37,401 bases of DNA, taken from contig JANTGM010000055.1 of the NCBI GenBank assembly GCA_024762925.1, positions 1 through 37,401 on the forward strand, given 5' to 3'. Of the stretch, positions 17,095-24,116 are shown in pieces. Each line of letters starts with the position of its first letter. The first letter of the stretch is position 1. The translations under genes and the position numbers were made by a program. The notes beneath the pieces were generated by a model. The model was not told the DNA's origin. It worked only from the letters and a program-made list of their open reading frames with translations, and searched no databases. The DNA comes from Kofleriaceae bacterium (lineage in GTDB: Bacteria > Myxococcota_A > Polyangia > Haliangiales > Haliangiaceae).

Positions 17095-17764
17095 GGGATA
17101 GCGACGAGCCAAGGGCCAAGCCAACGTCGATAGTGCTTTCGGGTTGCACGGGAGTCATTGGGCATTTGCTGCCCTTACAGACAATACGTGCCATTGCCTC
17201 ACTTGCGCGAGGAGTTCCCGTCACACGCCATCCAAGATGCCATCCAATTCGCTGCACACCGATGTCGGGACGCCGAACTTGGTGGTCTAGCAAGAGGCCC
17301 ATGCCGCTACCATAGTCATGACGCGCGAAGCCACGCCCTTCTAGTGAGCCTCGCTGGGTGCCAACCGCCGCATCAACGAAGAGCAGCAAGTGGCTTCGTC
17401 CGCCGCTAAGCGCACCAAGGCGCAAGAAGTAGAAGCGCGCGCTTGCACCGAGTCGCTTCATCCCGCCGCGCAGATCGTTGTCAAGGCCGGTGTAGTAGAG
17501 AAGCTGATTGGTCTCGTACTCAGCTTCGACGGCCAATGGGCCAAGCCGATATCCCACGCCAAGCTGTGCCCCAAGTGTGCTCCATCGCTGCTTTGCAATA
17601 TCCGAATAGCCAACCGAGGAGCCCAATCGCGTGGTCCAACCAGAATAGTGCCACCCAGATGATTCGTTTGAAGTGAGAGAGTGTGAATCCTCGGCACGGG
17701 CAAGGCTTGAGCCTGTGACAAAGACGCTCATCACTGCGAAGCAAGCTGTTAGAATTGTTCTCAT
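17084..17764 (-). CDS. Outer-membrane beta-barrel candidate
   Basis: 226-residue exported protein. The ATG at 17764 has GAGG eight bases before it and starts a signal peptide (TILTACFAVMSVFVTGSSLARA). The mature protein alternates hydrophobic and polar residues with many aromatics and glycines: WHYSGWTTRLGSSVGYSD, QLGVGYRLGPLAVEAEYETNQLLYYTGLD, LGASARFYFLRLGAL, HLGWRVTG. It ends LGSSLSLSW, an aromatic C-terminus as in BAM-inserted barrels. The size fits an eight- to ten-stranded barrel. An earlier in-frame ATG at 17869 would bury the signal. No specific family is recognised. Confidence 0.72.
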   Translation of the reverse strand: MRTILTACFAVMSVFVTGSSLARAEDSHSLTSNESSGWHYSGWTTRLGSSVGYSDIAKQRWSTLGAQLGVGYRLGPLAVEAEYETNQLLYYTGLDNDLRGGMKRLGASARFYFLRLGALSGGRSHLLLFVDAAVGTQRGSLEGRGFARHDYGSGMGLLLDHQVRRPDIGVQRIGWHLGWRVTGTPRASEAMARIVCKGSKCPMTPVQPESTIDVGLALGSSLSLSW

Positions 17765-18140
17765 TGAGCGTTCCTCTGGGCTTGGTACTGCAGGAGTCGC
17801 GCCGACGGTTGTCAGGGTGTGAGCGCCATTGGTGAGGTTTGCCGCGATCTGAGAATTGTCAGGAATCAAGGATCCCGCAGCTCGATTTTATTCAGGATGG
17901 CAGTGGGGGGTCTCATACCCTTGGCGACTCGCCTAGCCATGCCCCGAAACTGTCTTAAAGGTTGGAAACTAAACGACTGAGAGGGACTTATGAGGTGCTT
18001 GGGCAGTGGCAAGTAGGGTGGCCAATGCCTCGCGCGAAAGAAGTGCAACATCTGGAACTTGTTCTGATATATCGTCCCGTTGCCTCGGGTTGCCTATGTA
18101 GGACAGTTCGGCACAAAGGTTGCTCTAGTCACATCTCAGA
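17765..18140. other. Divergent intergenic region without a gene
   Basis: This 376-bp region separates the beta-barrel gene (minus) from the serine protease gene (plus) and must hold both promoters. Neither could be placed with confidence. Short frames on both strands lack ribosome binding sites and protein character, and no tRNA or clear hairpin was seen. Confidence 0.4.
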
Positions 18141-19223
18141 ATGCTTCGCATCCCAACAACTACCCTCGCTGCTCTGCTTCTCGCCACTGTCGCGAGCACA
18201 GGTTGCCAAGGTGCGGAGGTGGTTGCCATCGGCGAAGCTCACCAAGCAATCGTCAACGGCGATGTGAGTGAGAGCGATGACCAAGTCGTGGCCCTCGTGT
18301 ATCGCGGTAAGCAGTTTTGCAGCGGCACCATTGTCGGCAGTCGCACGGTTGTCACCGCTGCACACTGTCTGCCGCCAAACATCGATGTGCCCCTCTTTGG
18401 TATTGAGGTCTTCTTTGGGGCTGACGTTGCTAGTGGCGATGGCACCTTTCTTCGGGTGGTTGACGGACTCGCAAACCCAGAGTGGAACCTGGATGTCGTC
18501 GCTGGCGACGTCGGTGTCTTGGCTCTTGAGGAGGATGCCCCTGTCGCTCCAATGCCAATGGCCTACCTCGATGTCAGTGCCATGGGCATGATAGGCACCG
18601 AAGCCCGCGCCGTGGGATTTGGCATTACTGAGGCTGAGGGCGAGGGCAACGGGCAGCGGCGGACAGGCATGTTGATGGTCGATCGTTTTGATTCTTCCAG
18701 TCTTTTTCTCAACCCTGGGCCGTCTGCAACCTGTAATGGCGATTCTGGCGGAGCGCTTATCTTCGTTCAGGATGGTGTCGAAGTGCTTGGTGGCATCCAC
18801 TCTCGAAGCGACTGTGGTAGCTCGATCATCGCGGAGCGGGTAGATGTACACGCCATGGACTTCATCATGCCTTTCGTTGAAGAGCACGAGGGCGCAGCGA
18901 GTTGCAATGCAGACGGTATGTGCGCCAGCGGCTGCGATACGCCCGACCCTGACTGCCTCTGTGCCGCGGATGGCTTTTGTGGTGACACTTGCACGCATCC
19001 GTCTGCCGACCTCGATTGCTCGGCTGAGTGTCCTGCAGATGGAGTCTGTGATGAGAGTTGTTCTTACGACTATGATTGCTCCGAGGAGCCCGCTGACCTC
19101 TGTCCTGAAGATTCCGACTCGTGCGAGAGCACGGCTGGCGGCTGCTCAACGACCGGTTCGGGCAGCAGCGTTTGGTTTGCCCTGGGCATGCTCGCTCTCC
19201 TCATTCGCCGTCGGCAGCAATGA
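18141..19223 (+). CDS. Secreted trypsin-like serine protease with MYXO-CTERM type tail
   Basis: 360-residue S1-family protease. The signal peptide ends ATVASTGC, so lipidation at Cys22 is possible. The catalytic domain starts near AIVNGD (37-41, the usual activation site) and shows VTAAHC with His75, the region around GDVGVLAL with probable catalytic Asp123, and CNGDSGG with nucleophile Ser202. Three Cys modules of the form C-x-x-DG-x-C-x3-C ending in D-x-DC follow (about 255-313). The last 30 residues have GGC (Cys335), a hydrophobic helix SVWFALGMLALLI and RRRQQ, the layout of a MYXO-CTERM sorting signal processed by a myxosortase/rhombosortase-type enzyme. None of these enzymes is encoded here. 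Confidence 0.9.
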   Translation: MLRIPTTTLAALLLATVASTGCQGAEVVAIGEAHQAIVNGDVSESDDQVVALVYRGKQFCSGTIVGSRTVVTAAHCLPPNIDVPLFGIEVFFGADVASGDGTFLRVVDGLANPEWNLDVVAGDVGVLALEEDAPVAPMPMAYLDVSAMGMIGTEARAVGFGITEAEGEGNGQRRTGMLMVDRFDSSSLFLNPGPSATCNGDSGGALIFVQDGVEVLGGIHSRSDCGSSIIAERVDVHAMDFIMPFVEEHEGAASCNADGMCASGCDTPDPDCLCAADGFCGDTCTHPSADLDCSAECPADGVCDESCSYDYDCSEEPADLCPEDSDSCESTAGGCSTTGSGSSVWFALGMLALLIRRRQQ

Positions 19224-19291
19224 CCCAGCAAACCGCCAAGACGCTCACGGCATGCGATCGCCAGTCACGTTGCCGTTCGCGGGTGGAATCA

Positions 19292-21727
19292 TCAAGCGGC
19301 CTTCAAGACCTGATCTCGCCGAGCTGCACGACGGTCAAGTAGCCGATAGGTCCAGACTTTGAGGTAGTCGTTAAAGACAAACCAGGCAGTACCATAGAGG
19401 TAAATTAAGCCTACCCAGCCCCAGCCGAGGGCGGGCATGAACAGGCCATAACACGCCACTAGAGTACCCACGACTCGTGTTCCCAGAGCGGGAATGAGCA
19501 ATTTCCAAGACGGATATGGGCGGTGCCAGAAGTGTCTGCGCCGGCTGCGTGTGACGTAGATTGTGGAGTGGCCCGCTACATCCAGCTTCAAAAAGATGAT
19601 GGCTTGCATAATGCCATGTGGCACCTGGTACTGCTCCAGGAGAAAGAAAAGGAGGAAGGAAGAGCAGACGCCGGCCACGCCGAGAACGCTGGCTACGGTC
19701 ATAACTTCTCTCATGTCCCAACGTACGGGTTTTGGGGCGACGCTTGCGTTGTCGTAGGCGATGGCCATGATTGGAATATCATTGAGCAGCGCCAATACAA
19801 CGATCATGATCGCTGTAACCGGATAGAAGTTGAAGACGATGATCGACAGCGACATGAAGAGAATCACACGCATCGTCTCTGCGATGCGGAAGACTGCATA
19901 GCTCCCCATGCGCTCGAAGATCATTCGCGCTTGTAGAATCGCCTCGATGATTACTGAGAGGCCCGACCTCATGAGTACCAGGTCCGCCGCAGCGCGGGCG
20001 GCATCGGTGGCTCCAGAAACCGCAATGCCGGCATCCGCTTTGCGTAGTGCTGGGGCATCGTTAACGCCGTCGCCTGTCATTGCGACAATATGGTCTGCGT
20101 CTTGAAGTGTATCGACGATGAGGTATTTGTCCTCCGGCATCACTTCGGCGAATCCGCCTGCACTCTCAATCGCAGCCAGGACGCTGTTCTTGTCTTTCTT
20201 AGACTCATGCAGTTTCTCAGCACGTTGGATGCCGTGGTCAATACCGAGCTTCGTAGCGATTTCCGCACCGATCGCAACGTTGTCACCCGTGATCATCTTT
20301 ACTTGCAGGCCCAGTGCCTTTGCACGCTTGATGGTCTCGGCCGAATCTTCTCGAGGAGGATCGAAGAAGGGCAAGATACCCATGGGATGGAAGAGCGTTT
20401 CGTTGGGCCGTCGCCTAGCCACGATGAGGGTGCGATTGCCTTTCTTGGCGAGAGACTCCACTCGTTCAAAGGCGTCATCTGGGATTTCTTCTGAGTCGCA
20501 CAACGAAAGGATCACCTGTGCAGCTCCCTTCGTTACAACCCAGCTAGTTCCGTCAAACTGTATGTTGGCCTCGGTGCGTTTGGAGACCGGGTCGAAGGGG
20601 TGGTAGCGGTCGGCATGAATGTCGGAAATCTCGCTGTATGCCTTCTCCTCCTTTAGCTTAGCGAAAATGGGAGTTTCCAGCGCATCGTGATTCTCTTCTC
20701 GGCTGGCCAGGGCCGCGAACTTGAGTACATCGAGTTTACTGAACTTGGCAAAGGGCTCGGGAGTTCCCAGGGCCATGAGGTTTTGCGTGAGAGTTCCGGT
20801 CTTATCACTGCAAAGAATATCCACGCCGGCGAGTTCCTCGATCGCAACGAGCCTGGAGACAATCGCTTGATGCTTTGCGAGGTTCATGGCTCCGACTGCC
20901 ATGGTTACGGATAGGACAGCAGATAGGGCTACTGGAATCGAGGCGATCGCGAGAACGAGACAGAATCGGAGGATTTCGAAGAACGGGTCGCCGCGATAGA
21001 GGGCAACCGCGATGATAACGAGGATTAGGGCAATCGCCAGGCTGATAAGAAAATTCCCTATCTTTATGACGGCCTTTTGAAAGTGGCTTCGCTGCTCGCG
21101 TTCCGCGCGGGCTACAAGCGAGACTGTCTTGCCGAAATAGGTATTGGTGCCGATGGCTTTCACTCGCCCGGTCATCTCGCCCATTTTCACAATCGCGTTG
21201 GCATACGCTTCTTCGCCTTTTGTCCTCGTGACAGGGAGGGACTCGCCCGTCAATGCAGATTGATCGAGTTGCAAGAACTCTCCATCCACGAGATCGAGGT
21301 CAGCGGGTATGAGGTCGCCTATCTTGGCTTTGATGATGTCGCCAGGAACAAGTTCTCGCGCTGGGAGTTGTAGCCAGGCACCATCCCGCATAACCAATGC
21401 CACTCTGGCGAGTTTACTCTTGAGAACGCGTAGTGCGCTGAGCGCCTTGGACTCTTGCTGGAAGTCGATGATGACGTTGGCAAAAAGTAGAACGAGGATG
21501 ATCGCCAAGTCATCCCACTTGCCAATCGATGCCGATAGGATTGCAGCAACCTCGATCATCCAGGGAATGGGGCCCCAGAAGCGTTTTAGTAGTCGCCTCC
21601 ACGCGGGCTCTTCGCGTTCGGCAAGTTCGTTGTAGCCATAGTTCTCCCGGGCGGCGAGTACCTCTTTGCTGGTAAGGCCTTGTAGAGTCGCGACGGGGGG
21701 CGATTCATGTGTTGCGGTTGAGGACAT
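19292..21727 (-). CDS. P-type H+-ATPase (P3A-like)
   Basis: 811-residue P-type ATPase, closest in texture to the plasma-membrane proton pumps of plants, fungi and some prokaryotes. Visible are LTGES of the actuator domain (about 159-163), IPVAL in helix 4 (about 264), the phosphorylation motif CSDKTGTLTQN with Asp308, and TGDGVNDAPALRKADAGIAV of the hinge. There is no heavy-metal CxxC or CPC motif, which argues against copper/zinc export. It lacks a long autoinhibitory C-terminal tail. The start is uncertain: an ATG at 21784 would add 19 residues, but a -10-like TATAAG (21755-21760, minus strand) lies inside that extension, so 21727 is preferred. It lies downstream of and in the same direction as the phosphate transport genes. 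Confidence 0.92.
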   Translation of the reverse strand: MSSTATHESPPVATLQGLTSKEVLAARENYGYNELAEREEPAWRRLLKRFWGPIPWMIEVAAILSASIGKWDDLAIILVLLFANVIIDFQQESKALSALRVLKSKLARVALVMRDGAWLQLPARELVPGDIIKAKIGDLIPADLDLVDGEFLQLDQSALTGESLPVTRTKGEEAYANAIVKMGEMTGRVKAIGTNTYFGKTVSLVARAEREQRSHFQKAVIKIGNFLISLAIALILVIIAVALYRGDPFFEILRFCLVLAIASIPVALSAVLSVTMAVGAMNLAKHQAIVSRLVAIEELAGVDILCSDKTGTLTQNLMALGTPEPFAKFSKLDVLKFAALASREENHDALETPIFAKLKEEKAYSEISDIHADRYHPFDPVSKRTEANIQFDGTSWVVTKGAAQVILSLCDSEEIPDDAFERVESLAKKGNRTLIVARRRPNETLFHPMGILPFFDPPREDSAETIKRAKALGLQVKMITGDNVAIGAEIATKLGIDHGIQRAEKLHESKKDKNSVLAAIESAGGFAEVMPEDKYLIVDTLQDADHIVAMTGDGVNDAPALRKADAGIAVSGATDAARAAADLVLMRSGLSVIIEAILQARMIFERMGSYAVFRIAETMRVILFMSLSIIVFNFYPVTAIMIVVLALLNDIPIMAIAYDNASVAPKPVRWDMREVMTVASVLGVAGVCSSFLLFFLLEQYQVPHGIMQAIIFLKLDVAGHSTIYVTRSRRRHFWHRPYPSWKLLIPALGTRVVGTLVACYGLFMPALGWGWVGLIYLYGTAWFVFNDYLKVWTYRLLDRRAARRDQVLKAA

Positions 21728-21842
21728 TGCGGCGTTTCGTTTGAGAGGGCGGGTCTTATACGCCTGGGTGGTGAGCGAATCCATATTGATATCGCGAAGT
21801 GGGGGACTCGATGTCGACTATGAACACGACAATGATGGGTGA

Positions 21843-21877
21843 TTCTCAAGAGTAGAAACTACGGTCTCTTTTGAGAA
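21843..21877 (-). terminator. Hairpin between DUF47 and H+-ATPase genes
   Basis: An imperfect inverted repeat (TTCTCAAGAG with CTCTTTTGAGAA, two-base bulge) forms a stem of ten base pairs with a 13-base loop. It lies about 200 bases downstream of the DUF47 stop and upstream of the ATPase. There is no T run in the minus direction, so terminator activity is a guess. Confidence 0.35.
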
Positions 21878-22081
21878 AGGGCAATCATGCACAAAGAGAC
21901 TTCAAGCATTAAATTCCTCGGTGCGGCGAAAATGGTTGGAGGCTCCTGCGAGTCTCGATGCCGTGGTACTCGCCCACGCTCATTCGGGATAGTTGAGAAG
22001 GTGGTCAATCGAACCGCCGAACGGGGGATTAGCCTCACCGCAAATAGAAGGCCTCACAAACCCCGAGGATACGATAAACTC
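21878..22081. other. Intergenic stretch downstream of the DUF47 gene
   Basis: No gene is supported. A long plus-strand frame begins here at 21887, but most of it is antisense to the DUF47 and PiT genes. No tRNA fits: one segment resembles a T-arm but lacks the rest of a cloverleaf. Confidence 0.4.
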
Positions 22082-22711
22082 TCAGGAGGATTTGACGGCA
22101 ATGTCGCCAAGTACGCCCGCAGCCTTGCGAACAAGAGCGGCTCCATCGGCGAGGTGATGATAGATCTCTCGCCGTTTCATGATTTCTATCGGATCGACTT
22201 GCTGGTAGAGGCTGGCAAGCGCCGAGTCGTAGCGGCGGCGGGCAAGACGCTCGGTCCGGCGAGCCACTTCGACGTCCTGGGCCACGAGCGGGCCTTTTTG
22301 GGCCAATGCGGAAAATCCCGAGTCCAGTGCTACCACCCCTGTCTGCACAATGCTGGCAAGGTCGATAATGGTGGCGTCGGCGCTAAGATCCAGTGCTTCC
22401 ATCTCACGCACCGTGCGCATGGTGTGCAAGACGATGCCATCGAGAATATCGGCGGCTCGGTAGATGTCCTCGCGGTCGTACGGCGTGGAGAACGCCTTAT
22501 TGAGCGCCTCGAGATTTCGCAGTCGAAGGCCATTCGAGTCTTCTTCCATGGTTTCGAATGCGGCCAGATCGGGCTGGTGATTTGCATCGCCCAGGGTCGT
22601 AGCCAGGCCGTCGGTTATGCGTCGCACCGACTCGCATTGTTCGGCGAGAAACTGACCAAAGTTGGGGCTGGGAGGGAAGAGTCGTCGCAGCCAACTCGTA
22701 GGAGTGCTCAT
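22082..22711 (-). CDS. DUF47 (PhoU-like) phosphate transport regulator
   Basis: 209-residue all-helical cytosolic protein of the DUF47 family, usually encoded next to PiT permeases and thought to modulate them. Typical features include N-terminal WLRRLFPPSPNFGQFLAEQ, a central helix IYRAADILDGIVLHTMRTVREMEAL and C-terminal YQQVDPIEIMKRREIYHHLADG, the region that in PhoU-like proteins carries acidic metal-binding residues. The ATG at 22711 overlaps the permease stop as ATGA and has a G-rich stretch before it. A second ATG 12 bases upstream is possible. The overlap implies coupled translation and a common role in phosphate uptake. Confidence 0.87.
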   Translation of the reverse strand: MSTPTSWLRRLFPPSPNFGQFLAEQCESVRRITDGLATTLGDANHQPDLAAFETMEEDSNGLRLRNLEALNKAFSTPYDREDIYRAADILDGIVLHTMRTVREMEALDLSADATIIDLASIVQTGVVALDSGFSALAQKGPLVAQDVEVARRTERLARRRYDSALASLYQQVDPIEIMKRREIYHHLADGAALVRKAAGVLGDIAVKSS

Positions 22712-23736
22712 GGAAGGCCCCACGATAGCAGTCGAACAAAGCCGGCACCAAGGAGGGCCGAGGCTGGCAGTGTCGCTACCCAGTTCATGGCGATCTCATT
22801 TACTTTGCTCCAGCGTACCGACCGAGGTCTCTCTGCAGCTCCTACTCCCATGATAGAGGCAGAGACCACGTGGGTTGTGGACACCGGGCCACCCCACATA
22901 CTGGCCGTTACGATCATGGCGGCGGAAGAGACTTGGGAATCCAAAGCGCTGAGCGGTCGCAGATGATAAATCTCATACCCTAACGTTTTTACGATACGCC
23001 AGCCGCCGATGAGTGTGCCGGTGGTGATAGCCGTCGAGCAGAGTACGATTACCCACAATGGGATGCCTCCACCGGAATCGTGACCCGTACAGACCAGGAG
23101 GGCTGCGAGGACTCCCATACTCTTTTGAGCGTCGTTTGTACCGTGGGCGAACCCCAGGGCTGGTGCTGTCAGCCACTGTCCGCGGCGAATCCACCGATTG
23201 GCGCTCGGTCTTGCGCGAGTCATGAGGCGACTCACGAGTTTGTGAAGCAGGAAGGCCATCAGAAACCCTATGAGGGGCGAGATGAGTAAGGCCGCGACGA
23301 TTTTCGCGAAGCCCGTGAGCTGTCCATTGGCCAGGTCCATGAAGCCCCAGTGCACGTGCCCAAATCCCAAGGCTGCTGAGGCTGCTCCCGCCAAGGCCGC
23401 AACCAGGGCATGAGAGGTTGAGGAGGGCAGGCCTCGACGCCAGGTAATGAGATTCCAGGAGATGGTGGCGAGTACTGCTGCGGTGATCACGTGGAACCCC
23501 ATCCTTGGATCGACATGTTCGATGGTGACAAAACTGCCGATGGTGGATGCCACCGCCGTGCCCCCCAGGATCGGGCCGGCAAAGGTTGCGATGCTCACGA
23601 CGATGATGGCGACCATGGGGCTCATGGCCCGGGCCACAATGACCGTTGCAACCATATTGGCGGCGTCGTGAAACCCATTCGTGAAGTCCATGGCAACAAC
23701 CAGGACGACGGCCACAATGACGAATGAGAAATCCAT
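22708..23736 (-). CDS. pit: PiT-family inorganic phosphate permease
   Basis: 342-residue inner-membrane protein of the PiT family, which imports inorganic phosphate (often as a metal-phosphate complex) coupled to H+ or Na+. The duplicated family signatures are clear: TNGFHDAANMVAT (residues 19-31) and GFAHGTNDAQK (195-205). Also visible are PSSTSHALVAALAGA and its second-half counterpart GGPVSTTHVVSASIMGVG. About ten hydrophobic segments are visible. The length is at the short end of the family, lacking a large central loop. It is first of a two-gene operon with DUF47. The coupling ion may be H+, which would suit the proton pump encoded downstream, but the sequence alone cannot tell. Confidence 0.93.
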   Translation of the reverse strand: MDFSFVIVAVVLVVAMDFTNGFHDAANMVATVIVARAMSPMVAIIVVSIATFAGPILGGTAVASTIGSFVTIEHVDPRMGFHVITAAVLATISWNLITWRRGLPSSTSHALVAALAGAASAALGFGHVHWGFMDLANGQLTGFAKIVAALLISPLIGFLMAFLLHKLVSRLMTRARPSANRWIRRGQWLTAPALGFAHGTNDAQKSMGVLAALLVCTGHDSGGGIPLWVIVLCSTAITTGTLIGGWRIVKTLGYEIYHLRPLSALDSQVSSAAMIVTASMWGGPVSTTHVVSASIMGVGAAERPRSVRWSKVNEIAMNWVATLPASALLGAGFVRLLSWGLP

Positions 23737-24116
23737 AGCGGGGTAGCGTGCCGATAGTGGAATTTGCGGCCCCCCGAAGTCCAGCGAAGCCCGCGGTTTT
23801 CTTGTGATAGCGGTATTGCCTGGCCTCCAACGGGTGCCTTGATGCGCTTGGGAGCATCTGTGAGTGGAAGGACATCGCTCGCAGTGCGCTCACTCGTCTT
23901 CTCGCCGGTGGACGCGTTGACGAGCAAAGCGGCCAGCGAGCGAAGAATCGAGTTTGCTTGGTCAATGTCAATGCATCAGGCACTAGGTGCTCCAGTAGGC
24001 GCCAACTGTTGCCACCAGCGGGGCTCGGTGACTCCATTTTACGTCCTGTAGTATCAGTGGTTTAGCGTGATTTTTCAGCCCAGAGTTCTGGCATGTAGGT
24101 TGCGTAGCTACAAGGT
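23737..24116. other. Divergent intergenic region containing a decayed repeat
   Basis: 380 bp between the PiT gene (minus) and the PLD-PHP gene (plus) without a supported gene. It contains the decayed third copy of the dispersed repeat (23886-23990). TAGCTA at 24105-24110 lies six bases before the ATG at 24117, but AAGG between them could equally be a weak ribosome binding site. Confidence 0.4.
23886..23990. repeat. Decayed central copy of the dispersed palindromic repeat
   Basis: Positions 23886-23906 match half B of the two end copies with one mismatch in 21 to each of them. The matching A-end appears about 55 bases later: 23962-23990 resembles the A end plus start of the next B (TCAATGTCAATG and GCACTAGGTGC against TCAATGTCCATGG and GCACTGGTGC). 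The middle is eroded. Orientation is that of the left copy. Confidence 0.55.

Noticed and set aside
21950-22030. tRNA-like segment resembling a T-arm on the minus strand
   Set aside because: The stem does not pair correctly and no D-arm, anticodon arm or acceptor stem could be drawn.
21887-22966. A 359-codon plus-strand open frame opposite the DUF47 and PiT genes
   Set aside because: Most of it is antisense to two confidently identified genes with family motifs, its product has no recognisable features, and it has no ribosome binding site.
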